DNA from: Alteromonas gracilis
GTDB lineage: Bacteria; Pseudomonadota; Gammaproteobacteria; Enterobacterales; Alteromonadaceae
Direction of reading: 5' to 3'
Assembly (NCBI RefSeq): GCF_002993325.1
Contig: NZ_PVNO01000027.1
Span: 124,001-188,000 of the forward strand
DNA length: 64,000 nucleotides
Positions 18,773 through 28,116 of this stretch are shown piece after piece. Each line of letters begins with the position of its first letter. Positions within the stretch are counted from its first letter, which is position 1. The notes beneath the pieces were generated by a model. The model made no database searches. It was not told the DNA's origin and saw nothing but the letters and a program-made list of their open reading frames with translations. A program made the translations under genes and the position numbers.

Positions 18773-18970
18773 GTGATTTCACTGGTGGTAGTAAGCGTAA
18801 TCTTTTCACTATACTTTTACGTCGAGGCATTTAAGTGGGGAATGAACGCGAAAAAATGGGCTATTGCAGGTTTTCTACTAGGCCCTGTGTTGTTGCCTAT
18901 GTTCTCTATTTCTCGTCATGTACATTGGCGCAACGCGGTTGGGTTTAATAACCTTTATATCGCTGCATAG
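18773..18970 (+). CDS. Small hypothetical inner-membrane protein, 65 residues
   Basis: The frame 18773-18970 starts with GTG preceded by ATGGGGGC, a good ribosome site. A longer TTG start at 18731 lacks one. The protein begins with a hydrophobic helix (ISLVVVSVIFSLYFYV), has a basic loop (KWGMNAKKWAIAG), a second hydrophobic stretch (FLLGPVLLPMF) and a basic tail. This topology suggests a two-helix membrane protein. I do not recognise a named family. It ends before a bidirectional hairpin. Confidence 0.55.
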   Translation: MISLVVVSVIFSLYFYVEAFKWGMNAKKWAIAGFLLGPVLLPMFSISRHVHWRNAVGFNNLYIAA

Positions 18971-19020
18971 ACCCAGTAGATAATTTCGTTAAAAAAAGCT
19001 TTTTATCAAGAAACAGGTAT

Positions 19021-19050
19021 AAAAAAAGAGAGTAAATACTCTCTTTTTTT
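19021..19050. terminator. Bidirectional terminator between two small convergent genes
   Basis: Perfect 13-bp arms: AAAAAAAGAGAGT (19021-19033) and ACTCTCTTTTTTT (19038-19050) with an AAAT loop. T runs occur on both strands, serving the small plus-strand gene and the small minus-strand gene. Confidence 0.85.
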
Positions 19051-19071
19051 GAAAATCGTTTTAACTTCAAA

Positions 19072-19236
19072 TTAGAAGCCTACGCCATGGCCGGCACCTG
19101 TCTTAGGTCTGATGTACTCTGGCTGAGTAATGGTTTCCTTTTGTGACTCAGGAGCCTGTTTAGCGCCTTCTTGTTTGTCGGCAGCAACTGGGGTGGCGGT
19201 AGAAAGTACTAGTGCAACTGCGTACTCTTTTAACAT
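19072..19236 (-). CDS. Small exported hypothetical protein, 54 residues
   Basis: The start chosen is ATG at 19236, with AGAGGAAA about 7 bases upstream. The first 19 residues (MLKEYAVALVLSTATPVAA) form a signal peptide with likely cleavage after VAA. The mature peptide is about 34 residues, polar, with Gln and Lys, ending TGAGHGVGF. I recognise no family. It is probably a small periplasmic protein with its own terminator. About 300 bases upstream are gene-free. Confidence 0.55.
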   Translation of the reverse strand: MLKEYAVALVLSTATPVAADKQEGAKQAPESQKETITQPEYIRPKTGAGHGVGF

Positions 19237-19327
19237 GTTAATTTCCTCTGATTTTTTTGAACGAACAAACAAAGCCGATTGTTTTATATTTTTATCGACA
19301 TATTAGTATTTGCTAATTGCGTGCCAC

Positions 19328-19344
19328 TTTTTCAATTTGAAAAA
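19328..19344. repeat. AT-rich perfect palindrome
   Basis: TTTTTCAA-T-TTGAAAAA, 84 bases or more upstream of the small exported protein. It lies in the 308-base gene-free stretch 19237-19544, where no reading frame looks coding. Confidence 0.35.
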
Positions 19345-19456
19345 TAATCCTTATAAATCAGTATTTTATTTTTTTGATTCAATGGGGGTGAGTTGTTAGA
19401 GTCGCCAGCGCCATAAATATGGCACTAAAGTCTAATATACGAAGGGTTTAGAGGAG

Positions 19457-19482
19457 GTTTTTTGCCTCTTGCTGCAAAAAAC
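19457..19482. other. Stem-loop in gene-free region after the large sensor gene
   Basis: GTTTTTTGC (19457-19465) pairs perfectly with GCAAAAAAC (19474-19482) across an 8-base loop. It lies 63 bases beyond the stop of the 1518-residue sensor on its transcript side. A T run lies inside the arm, so it may serve as a terminator. Confidence 0.45.
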
Positions 19483-19544
19483 GTAGTTGAAAAAGGAAAT
19501 TTGACGCCCCCTTGAACAGAGGGCCTATAAACCAACGGCTGTCG

Positions 19545-22500
19545 TTAGTACTGGGTATTGTTTAAAAGCGTGTGGAGCTTTTGATTTTCTGTTAGCAGTT
19601 TTTCAAAGCGCTCAGCGTTTAGCGGACGGCTATATAAGAAACCTTGCAGCATTTCACAATCATATCGACGCAAAATATCGAGTTGCGCTTCTTCCTCAAC
19701 ACCTTCCGCAACGACTTTTAAGCCTAAATTATGTGCAATATTGATGATGGCAGCGGCCATGTGACGGTCTACATTGCTTTTTGCGATATCATCAATAAAT
19801 GCTTTATCAATTTTTAAGGTATTGAGCGGGAACCGCTTTAAATACGCTAATGATGAGTAACCGGTACCAAAATCATCAAGCGCTAAATGAATGCCTCTTT
19901 CTCGCAGGCGAGTCATCATTTGAAGGCCATTTTCAGGGCTTTCCATCAGCGTGCCTTCGGTAATCTCGCACTCTAGGTGCAGAGGTGATAAGCCCACATC
20001 GCTTAAAATTTTGTTTATTCTGTCGTCTAAGTCTGGCAACTCGAACTGTTTAGCCGATATATTGACGGCTACACGGCCACTGAATAAACCCTGATTAACC
20101 CAGCGTTTAGTATCGGCGCAGGCTTTACGCAGCACCTGCTCACCAATTTCAATAATCTGACCTGTTTGCTCGGCCAACGGGATAAATTGCCCCGGACTAA
20201 CAATACCCTTTTGCGGATGTTCAAACCGCACCAACGCTTCCATACTAACTAATTTGCCAGATGCAATATCCACTTTGGGTTGGTAATACACAGTGAACAG
20301 GTCGTCTTTAATCCCTTGGCGAATAAGGTTTTCAATTTGCAGTTGCCTAACGGCATTTTGATTCATTTCACCACTGAAAAACTGATAGCTGTTGCCGCCA
20401 TTATTTTTGGCAAAATACATGGCTGTATCTGCATTTTTAAGCATTTCTTGTGGCGATTCACCGTCATCAGGATAAAAGGCAATACCAATACTCGCGCCTA
20501 GTACAAACTCTTGTTTGTTGATTATGAAAGGGCGGGACAAAGTATCAAGCAAGCTTTGCGCAAAGTGAGTAACGGTATGAATATCGGCATTATCTTCCAT
20601 TAAAATACTGAATTCATCACCACCTAAGCGATAGCAAGTTGCGTTCTTTCCTGTAATTCGTTGCAATCGTTTCGCAATTTGTTTTATTAAAATATCGCCC
20701 GTTTGATGGCCAAGGGAATCATTGATCTTTTTAAAATTATCCATGTCTAAACACAGCAAGCTATGTTGAGCGGATTTTCGCACTAGGTTTTGATGGCTCG
20801 CCTGGAAGAAAGAGCGGTTAGGCAGCTCTGTAAGCGGGTCGATATTGGCAAGCTTCAATAGCTCTTTTTCAGTATTTTTACGCGATGTGATATCGCTAAA
20901 TACACCCACAAAATGGCTTATTTTGCCGTCTTCGTCATGAACGGCGTCAATATTAAGCTCCATTTCATAGCGCTCGCCGGTTACCCGAACGCTTTCTACC
21001 TCACCTGACCAGTTGCCTTTAGCTTTGAGTGTTTTTTTGATCTCTTCGGTAAACGCATCGGGGTATAAGTGAAAATGCATGTAGCTGGCGAGGGCTTGCT
21101 CACGGGTTTCACCCGTATAGCTACAGTAAGCATTATTTACGCTAATAAACTTAAATTGTGTATTGGTAATAAATACACCTTCAGAGATATTTTCAATAGA
21201 GCGTTTGAACAAGTTAAGTTGTTCTTCCGCTTCTTTAAGGTGATGGATATTTTTGAGTGTTCCGGTCATCCGCACAGGCTGCTCGTTGTGATCACGCTCT
21301 ACCACTTTTCCGCGGTCTAATATCCAAATCCATTGATTTTTGAAAGTTTTTGCGCGATATGCGAGTTCATAAAAATCGCTATTGCCTTCAAGATGCGCCC
21401 TCAACGCGCTTTTAACCCGGTTAATGTCGTTAGGGTGAATGTTAGCATCATAGGCGCCGGTGGTGCGTATATCATCTTGAGGAAAATCTAAGGTGCCCCA
21501 TGTATTAGCACGGTATACTTGTCCTCGATATACGTCCCAGTCCCATAGTTCATCGCCTGAGCTCCACAGTGTCAGCTTTAAGCGTTCTTCGGACTCTTTG
21601 ATGGCAAGTTGATTGGCTTTTCTAATTTGGTATTGACGAATAATAAAAGCAAAAGTAGCGAAGGCTATTAAGCAGTAGAAAACAAGCGCCACCGAGTGAA
21701 GCCAAGGGGGGCGCTCAATAGTTATCTGTAAGTCTCTACTTTCAGACCAAGATTTTCCTGGTTCTTTGGCCTGTACTGAGAACGTATAATCGCCGAAGGA
21801 AATATTGTTGAACTGAGCGTTCCGCTCTTTGTCTACATAAATCCAATCATTCTCAAAACCAGTCAGCTTGTAGCGATAACTCACTTGGTCCGGATAAACT
21901 GGATTAACTAAACCAAACGATATGCTAAAGCGCGATTCATCATGCTTAAGCGCTATCTGTTCTTCGTGAGTGATTTTTTCTTTTAGTGACAGATAACTTG
22001 AAATATCTTCGTTTTCAACTTGCTGGTGCCTCGCCTTTGCCAATGAGCCAAACACGCTCACTTGATAGAGTTGCGGAGTGAGCGTTTGCTTAATTTGGTC
22101 ACTCGCAATCATTGCTTGCTTCGAAATTTTCACAAAGCCTTTATTGCCACCAAAATAAATCGCTTTGTCAGAAGTTGCAATTACGGCGCCTTCGCCAAGA
22201 GAATTAAACTCCAACTGTGCGTTGGGAATGCTATCCGCCTCTCTTAGTGTAGGTAAGTGAACCTTGTGAACGCCTTTTGCATCAGAGTACCAAATGCTGT
22301 TTCCTACAGCTACCGTTGAAGTTATAAAACCACTTTGATTATCTCTTTTTTGTTTGTTGAGCACGGCAAAGCTTTTTTTATCTAATTGGATAACGCCATC
22401 GGAGCGCGTAGTTAACCATAAACCAGATGGAGTTTCGTGTACGCCATAAACCAAAGAGTTTATGCCGTTGGACGAGTCCAGAACTTTGATGACTTTCCCA

Positions 22501-24101
22501 TCTTTAACTGAGTAAATAACCAACTTTTCACCAGCTCTAAACCAAATGTTATTATTATCATCTTGATAAATCGCCAAAACATTTTTGGTTTGTTCAGTAA
22601 CTAACGTTTCTATTACTTCGTTGTTTTGAATCTGGCCTGAACTAGAATTAGTGTTTACAGAAAAAACATGGCCATCTGGTACCTGCAGCCAGATAGCTGA
22701 TTCACTTTTGAAGATATAGTCTATGAATGAACCTTTGAAATGCTCATGCATTAGCACTAAGCCTTCTCTATTGTCTTTGAGCACGAGTAAACCGGCAGAT
22801 GAGGCGATCCAAATATTATCCTGATCATCGATTTCAATGTCCCAGTATTGTACGGCAGGGTCCATTTCTTTAAAAAATTCAAAAAATGTAACGTTGCCCG
22901 TTTCCCGAGATATTTTTCCTAGCCCTTTTTGTTGAGAAACTAAGTAAAGAGTCTTGTCGCTGCTCTCTGCAAATCCCCACAGGGTAGAAAAATTATCGTC
23001 GCTATGTCGTTCTGAATTATAGACTGGTTGAAAATGGACACTGGCATACTCTGGGTGATACTTGAAAGCGCCGCGATGAAAGGTTGCGGCCCATACCACC
23101 CCTGTACGATCTTTAATAACTCTCATTACGATCGCAGAAGGAATGCCCGTTGCGCTGTAAGTATCTGCGTTTAAATGCAGAAAATCGGGGTGGAAATCAC
23201 TAGATATAGTTCTCTCAGTCGCATCAGACAGTAAAAACAACCCAATATATGTACCCACCCATATATCTTTATCCACTACAGAGATTGAAAGCGCGTTAAT
23301 TTCTTCTTTAACACCTAAATCATTGCTTTGAATTCGCTTTAAAATGCGACCGTTAGAGGCTAGAACGATAAGGCCTTCATTTGTTGCTAACCAATAATTA
23401 CCGCTAATAACAGCGATATCGTGAAGCGCGCGTATATCTAAAGAAACCCCCCAGGGGTTAACTTTGCTTGCGCTGTGAACTTCTAGCGTTTCAGTATCTA
23501 TTAGGGAGGCACCGAATTGGTTTGACCCAACCCAAATACGATTGGCCTCTTCAAAGATCACTTTTATAAAGCTTTCTTCTTTAAAAACTTGAGTGAGAAC
23601 GCTTATCCGTGAGGTCTGTTTCGAATAGCGATAAAGAAACTTTTTATCTGCAAATAATAAATCGCCATTTTTTGATTCTGAAATGGCAGTGATAAAATCT
23701 GTTTTTATAACCGAGTTATCTTTATTAAAGACTTTAAAGTTGTCTGTCTCTGGCTGATAAAGCGCTAAACCTGAGTGAGTTCCAACCCACAATTTGCCCT
23801 TTGAATCGACAAATAGCGTTTGAATATAGCCTGAAGGCAGGGAGTTAGGGTCGACATCAGAAGGGTGATACTGCTTTACATCGTAACCTGAATAGCGATT
23901 GAGGCCATTTGACGTGGCTAGCCAAATAAAGCCCATATCATCTTCTACAATGTCTAAAACAGCGGTGTCAGACAAGCCATGTTTTTTATTTAATTCTGTA
24001 AAATGAAGATCAGAAACTTCTATCGCCTTCGCACAGGGAATGAATATTCCGGGCAAAGCCAACATCAAAAGCACTATTGAATATATTAGGGTTGAGCGCA
24101 C
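19545..24101 (-). CDS. Giant sensor: two-component-type beta propeller, Y_Y_Y, PAS, GGDEF and EAL
   Basis: 1518 residues. A signal peptide precedes a long periplasmic region of Reg_prop repeats (GLSDTAVLDIVEDDMGFIWL, GLNRYSGYDV, DSKGKLWVGTHSGL) up to about 700. A Y_Y_Y domain follows at about 717-784, then a membrane helix near 795-820. Cytoplasmic parts are two PAS domains (about 833-940 and 950-1070), a GGDEF domain (motif GGDEF 1160-1164) and an EAL domain from about 1272 (EAL 1288-1290). The EAL catalytic residues are all visible: NISAKQ, ECEITEG, LDDFGTGYSS, LKIDKAF, AEGVE. It could make and degrade cyclic di-GMP. It is a single-gene unit; the ligand is unknown. Confidence 0.92.
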   Translation of the reverse strand: MRSTLIYSIVLLMLALPGIFIPCAKAIEVSDLHFTELNKKHGLSDTAVLDIVEDDMGFIWLATSNGLNRYSGYDVKQYHPSDVDPNSLPSGYIQTLFVDSKGKLWVGTHSGLALYQPETDNFKVFNKDNSVIKTDFITAISESKNGDLLFADKKFLYRYSKQTSRISVLTQVFKEESFIKVIFEEANRIWVGSNQFGASLIDTETLEVHSASKVNPWGVSLDIRALHDIAVISGNYWLATNEGLIVLASNGRILKRIQSNDLGVKEEINALSISVVDKDIWVGTYIGLFLLSDATERTISSDFHPDFLHLNADTYSATGIPSAIVMRVIKDRTGVVWAATFHRGAFKYHPEYASVHFQPVYNSERHSDDNFSTLWGFAESSDKTLYLVSQQKGLGKISRETGNVTFFEFFKEMDPAVQYWDIEIDDQDNIWIASSAGLLVLKDNREGLVLMHEHFKGSFIDYIFKSESAIWLQVPDGHVFSVNTNSSSGQIQNNEVIETLVTEQTKNVLAIYQDDNNNIWFRAGEKLVIYSVKDGKVIKVLDSSNGINSLVYGVHETPSGLWLTTRSDGVIQLDKKSFAVLNKQKRDNQSGFITSTVAVGNSIWYSDAKGVHKVHLPTLREADSIPNAQLEFNSLGEGAVIATSDKAIYFGGNKGFVKISKQAMIASDQIKQTLTPQLYQVSVFGSLAKARHQQVENEDISSYLSLKEKITHEEQIALKHDESRFSISFGLVNPVYPDQVSYRYKLTGFENDWIYVDKERNAQFNNISFGDYTFSVQAKEPGKSWSESRDLQITIERPPWLHSVALVFYCLIAFATFAFIIRQYQIRKANQLAIKESEERLKLTLWSSGDELWDWDVYRGQVYRANTWGTLDFPQDDIRTTGAYDANIHPNDINRVKSALRAHLEGNSDFYELAYRAKTFKNQWIWILDRGKVVERDHNEQPVRMTGTLKNIHHLKEAEEQLNLFKRSIENISEGVFITNTQFKFISVNNAYCSYTGETREQALASYMHFHLYPDAFTEEIKKTLKAKGNWSGEVESVRVTGERYEMELNIDAVHDEDGKISHFVGVFSDITSRKNTEKELLKLANIDPLTELPNRSFFQASHQNLVRKSAQHSLLCLDMDNFKKINDSLGHQTGDILIKQIAKRLQRITGKNATCYRLGGDEFSILMEDNADIHTVTHFAQSLLDTLSRPFIINKQEFVLGASIGIAFYPDDGESPQEMLKNADTAMYFAKNNGGNSYQFFSGEMNQNAVRQLQIENLIRQGIKDDLFTVYYQPKVDIASGKLVSMEALVRFEHPQKGIVSPGQFIPLAEQTGQIIEIGEQVLRKACADTKRWVNQGLFSGRVAVNISAKQFELPDLDDRINKILSDVGLSPLHLECEITEGTLMESPENGLQMMTRLRERGIHLALDDFGTGYSSLAYLKRFPLNTLKIDKAFIDDIAKSNVDRHMAAAIINIAHNLGLKVVAEGVEEEAQLDILRRYDCEMLQGFLYSRPLNAERFEKLLTENQKLHTLLNNTQY

Positions 24102-24321
24102 CTACACACCTTTGGCATACGCCATTTATTATTTATTATTTTTTCCTGGCAGCATCCCTAACAACCAGAATAATAAATATGCCGAATTAACGTGGTCGCT
24201 ACAAGGACTTTTTGGAAATAACCATGGCGGTGGATTACTTATTGAGCAACTTAAAGAAATGAATCGATTAAGTCTTAATTTCCGTGCAGTTCTCGACAGA
24301 TAGCTGCAAAAAATTGACTAT

Positions 24322-27069
24322 TCAATAATAAGGGATTTCTTGTTTAAATTGAGAAATACCGTTGATTGTTCGTTTTTCATTTGTAGGTAACGCGTCGAAC
24401 TTTCCTCGTGAGAATAGTACAAGCTCACCACACCGTTCTCTTTTGGCCAGTTGCTGAGCAAATTCTTGAATTTCTTCAAAACTGAGTGCTTTTACCCGTT
24501 CGGCAAGTTTGGTGTTGCGATTGAAGCCTAAGTCCTGCGTTCCTAAACTCACCCACAAACGTTGCGACTTCATTGACAGAGTAAGATCTCGTTCTTCCAA
24601 TTGTTTAATGAGGTTCTGCTGAATTGTGGGCCAGTAAAAGCGATAGAATTCAATTTCATTTAACTGCTGGAACAGAAAGGTGGTCATAGCCTCTAACAGA
24701 ACTTTGGGTTCACACTGTGGGCTTTGAATATAAAACGCCATTCCTGGGTGCTGATTATGTGGAACATAACCGGTACCAACGATATACCCTAACTGCTTCT
24801 CAGTTCTTAAGGCGTTAAAGAAAGGCGCTGCCAACATCTGCTCTAGCACCATACACAGTGCCGTGTCGGTCAAGCTGGGAGATGGTGCTTGTAAGTAGAG
24901 CACTACGGCAGAGTCATCGTGATTACAGACTACCTCATGATAGAGGGCGCCGCCCACCGGCAGTTTAGATACTGCACGGGAGAGTGGAGCACCGCCTCTG
25001 TCACTACACTGTTCCTGCAGACTCGAAGAAAAGTGTTTTGCTTCGTCACTAGTCCAGTTCCCGTGCATGAACGCTTCGATAAAATATTGCTTGAAAGCCT
25101 GGGCTCGACAACTAAGCATCTGCTCGTATGAAATATCATCAATGACGTCTAATAACTCAACGGGCGCCTGCGTATTTCTCTGAATCAGTACACTTAAGCG
25201 AGAAAATAAACGGTTGGTTGGTTTATTGAGCAAAGAATTATGTAAGCTTTGGATTTGCAGAGCTTTATGATGTTCAAACGCTTTTTCATCGGGAATAAAA
25301 TTCACAACCGCGTCGAGCAGTTGACTTGCCAGCAGCGTTTGTTGATTAGTAAAGCCACGAGTGTGCAGTGTAAAGCCAGCTTGATGCCCATAAATTCGAT
25401 AGTGTAGCCCTGCAATTTCCGCACGATAGTATTTTGCTTGAAGATGGTCGTTCAAGGCGCCTAGCCAAATGCGTTTTGCCGCCACTGATAGCAACGAATC
25501 TGAAAAGTAGCTTGTGTCAAACGAGACATAGATATCGCCTTTAGGACTATGGAATTGCTGGTCTTGCGCAAACCAGAAGCGGAAGTCACCTTCGTCTAAT
25601 AGTTTATTTGGAATGTTAAAGCCAAACTCGGGTAATATCAGTTTATATTCGCTAGCTAAGTAAGGGTTCGGCGGAGGTAGAGCGAGCGCTGGATTCGGCT
25701 TTGGAGAGGCGAGGGAGCGCAGCAAATTCTGGTCAATTTGCTCTATCCCATATTCGGCCTCGTAAAATGCACAGGTTTTGGTAGTTTTGACACCTTTAGC
25801 AATTATCTTAAGGCGAATATTGTCGGGCGTAAAATAAGATAACGCGTTTTCTAAAATACCCTCGTCATAGCTTCCAATGGTAGAGCGAAGCAGATTGAGT
25901 TCATGCTGGTCAAAAATAAATTGATGCTGAGCATATTCAATAACCAGTCCAAGTGGTTTTACGTTTTCCTCATATTCCAGAGCGAGGGCGTTTAACTGCG
26001 ATTTCTCATGAAAACGCCACTCTTCCGATGCCGCTTTTTTTATTAACTCTATGTAACTAAACAGTGCTTCTAACACCAATGCCTTGTTTTCAAGGCCTTC
26101 TTGGGTGAGTTGAAAGCTAACATTGAAATCTTTGAAGCTATCACCTTCAATCCCAGAGCCAGCGATAAGGTTTAACGCCCAATCTTGCTCTTTTAAATAG
26201 GCCAGTAAGCTGCCTTCGCCTTCATCACCAATGAGGTGGCTTATATAATTAAGGGGTTTAGTGACGTAGTCGTTTTGCAGAGCAGGGAGTGCAAACGTAA
26301 CAATCATCCTTCTGGCTGATTGTAACGGGTTGATGTTTATTTGAATGCCCAATTCGTTTTCTGTGTAAAGTGGTGGCCAGCGATCGTTAGCTAACTCACC
26401 TTGGATTAACGAACCAAAGCATTGTGATATGAGTGCTTCAAGCTGAGGAATGGGCATTGGGCTTGCCACACAAAGTCGCATATTTCGAGCGCAGTATAAT
26501 GTTTGATGAAGCGCTTTTAAGCGTCGTTTTAATTCGGCGCAGTCATGCTTAGAAAACGTATCGCTGTTTCCTACTGAAAACTTAGCAAAAGGGTGTTCAG
26601 GGTTGCAGGTTTCTTTATGTATCTGGTAGAGCCGACGTAAATCATCTTTCTTTTTAAACTCAAACTCAGCATGAATATTCTTAATTTCATTGGTAAGCGC
26701 GTCTTCTTCAAACAACGGCTGTCTAAGCATGTCTGCAAAGGCGGGCAGTGTTTGCGCTATTGCGTCGCCGCTGCAGCTGTAGTGGTAATTAGCGTATTCC
26801 GTGCCTGTCCACGCATTTATTGTCCCTCCGTGTTGCTCAACAAAGCCATTGATGGCGTTTGGCTTGGGTAGGTGACGACTACCCATAAACAGCATATGTT
26901 CAAGAAGATGAGCTAAGCCCTGACAGTCGTCGGGGTCGTAAAAATGACCAGCTCTGACAGCCATAGATATAAACGATTCATTCGCTTCTGGCGTATGGCA
27001 TAACATAACACCCAATCCATTGGGCAAGGTAAAGTGATGTGCGTTCTCTAAGTTTATGATGTTATTCAC
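24322..27069 (-). CDS. M16 family zinc protease, insulysin/pitrilysin type
   Basis: 915 residues with the inverted zinc motif HLLEH (H54, E57, H58) and the expected third ligand E135 in IHAEFEF, 77 residues after H58. The first active domain is followed by an inactive second half and a C-terminal region with GYIVGTGY, as in pitrilysin and insulin-degrading enzymes. No signal peptide is visible (MNNIINLENAHHFTLPNG), unlike periplasmic E. coli PtrA, so it is probably cytoplasmic or exported in another way. It would degrade peptides enclosed in its chamber. Divergent from sixA. Confidence 0.9.
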   Translation of the reverse strand: MNNIINLENAHHFTLPNGLGVMLCHTPEANESFISMAVRAGHFYDPDDCQGLAHLLEHMLFMGSRHLPKPNAINGFVEQHGGTINAWTGTEYANYHYSCSGDAIAQTLPAFADMLRQPLFEEDALTNEIKNIHAEFEFKKKDDLRRLYQIHKETCNPEHPFAKFSVGNSDTFSKHDCAELKRRLKALHQTLYCARNMRLCVASPMPIPQLEALISQCFGSLIQGELANDRWPPLYTENELGIQININPLQSARRMIVTFALPALQNDYVTKPLNYISHLIGDEGEGSLLAYLKEQDWALNLIAGSGIEGDSFKDFNVSFQLTQEGLENKALVLEALFSYIELIKKAASEEWRFHEKSQLNALALEYEENVKPLGLVIEYAQHQFIFDQHELNLLRSTIGSYDEGILENALSYFTPDNIRLKIIAKGVKTTKTCAFYEAEYGIEQIDQNLLRSLASPKPNPALALPPPNPYLASEYKLILPEFGFNIPNKLLDEGDFRFWFAQDQQFHSPKGDIYVSFDTSYFSDSLLSVAAKRIWLGALNDHLQAKYYRAEIAGLHYRIYGHQAGFTLHTRGFTNQQTLLASQLLDAVVNFIPDEKAFEHHKALQIQSLHNSLLNKPTNRLFSRLSVLIQRNTQAPVELLDVIDDISYEQMLSCRAQAFKQYFIEAFMHGNWTSDEAKHFSSSLQEQCSDRGGAPLSRAVSKLPVGGALYHEVVCNHDDSAVVLYLQAPSPSLTDTALCMVLEQMLAAPFFNALRTEKQLGYIVGTGYVPHNQHPGMAFYIQSPQCEPKVLLEAMTTFLFQQLNEIEFYRFYWPTIQQNLIKQLEERDLTLSMKSQRLWVSLGTQDLGFNRNTKLAERVKALSFEEIQEFAQQLAKRERCGELVLFSRGKFDALPTNEKRTINGISQFKQEIPYY

Positions 27070-27228
27070 ATTGTCTCGTTATTAGTCAAGAGCACCTCAC
27101 TGCTGGAGCATCTGTTAAGTAGAACTTTAAAAAACGTTAAATAATGTACGAATATTCTCACTATTCGCCGTTTAGCGCTAGGCGTCCTATCAGGTCTCTG
27201 ATATCTTACGCATACTTTCATTAATACT

Positions 27229-27756
27229 ATGCGCAATGTTATGTCAGGTCAAAGTAGCAACGACGACATTTATCTTTTCATTATGCGTCACGGTGAAGCG
27301 GAAGCACCCAGACTCGATGATAAAAGTAGGCAGCTTACTCCTTTAGGGAGAGAGCAGGCGAAATCAGCAGCTTTATGGCTAAGAGATCAATATTGTGAGA
27401 AAGGTGTTGTAGACCTTGCGCTTGTTAGTCCCTATCGCAGGGCTAAACAAACACACGATATGGTATCGCTAGATATCATTGCAGACAAAGTAGAGAGCAA
27501 TGAGGACATTGTTCCAGACGGTTCTCCTCGACTCGTCAGTGATTATATTGACGCACTTCTGCACGCTGCAGTTAACTCGAAAAAGCCCATTAAAAAGCTG
27601 TTGGTGGTAAGTCATATGCCTTTAGTGAGCTATTTAGTTGACGAGCTTTGCGATTCTTACACGACCAGCCTATTCTCAACAGCTTCAATTGCCGTAATAA
27701 AATATTCGCTGCGTGAACATAAAGGCACCTTGGTCACCCATTATCAGGGCTTATAA
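27229..27756 (+). CDS. sixA: Phosphohistidine phosphatase SixA
   Basis: 175 residues of the histidine phosphatase fold: the nucleophile motif is FIMRHGEAE, followed by the LTPLGREQA motif, and the second histidine lies in VVSHMPLVSYLV. Length and motifs match SixA, which removes phosphate from histidine on phosphotransfer proteins. The second in-frame ATG (27241) is an equally possible start. E. coli SixA has 161 residues. It is divergently transcribed from the M16 protease gene. Confidence 0.87.
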   Translation: MRNVMSGQSSNDDIYLFIMRHGEAEAPRLDDKSRQLTPLGREQAKSAALWLRDQYCEKGVVDLALVSPYRRAKQTHDMVSLDIIADKVESNEDIVPDGSPRLVSDYIDALLHAAVNSKKPIKKLLVVSHMPLVSYLVDELCDSYTTSLFSTASIAVIKYSLREHKGTLVTHYQGL

Positions 27757-27903
27757 TACTTATCTATGCGGATTGGTATAATCTATATTTGCGAGCCTCC
27801 ATGTTAAATGAGAGGAATTGCTCAAATAATAGTTAAGGTTCTTTTCATCCGGTCGATAGTATCTTTGAGAGTGTCAAAGTTTATTCTATTGAAGGGTTGG
27901 GAA

Positions 27904-28098
27904 ATGGACAGCAAATCTATTCCTGAGCTCCTTAAGCGTTCATTGCAGTCGCATATGGCGGAGGCGGATTTACGTGAAGATGAGGAGACGCAGGATATTA
28001 TTGCCAAATTATCTGTGCTATCAGATAAAGTTGCTGCAGCGAAAGCTAGGGCACTAGCAAATCGAGCGCAGCGCCTAGCTGAGGAAGCAAAAGGGTAG
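27904..28098 (+). CDS. Small hypothetical helical protein, 64 residues
   Basis: Start at ATG 27904, preceded by TTGAAGGGTTGGGAA, a usable ribosome site. An in-frame extension to 27808 has no such site and looks non-coding. The protein is charged and probably wholly helical (SKSIPELLKRSLQSHMAEAD then AKLSVLSDKVAAAKARALAN), with Ala and Lys/Arg in heptad-like order, so a short coiled coil is possible. No family recognised. It runs toward corB and ends 18 bases before that gene's stop. Confidence 0.55.
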   Translation: MDSKSIPELLKRSLQSHMAEADLREDEETQDIIAKLSVLSDKVAAAKARALANRAQRLAEEAKG

Positions 28099-28116
28099 TG
28101 ACCTTAGTGAAGTGCG

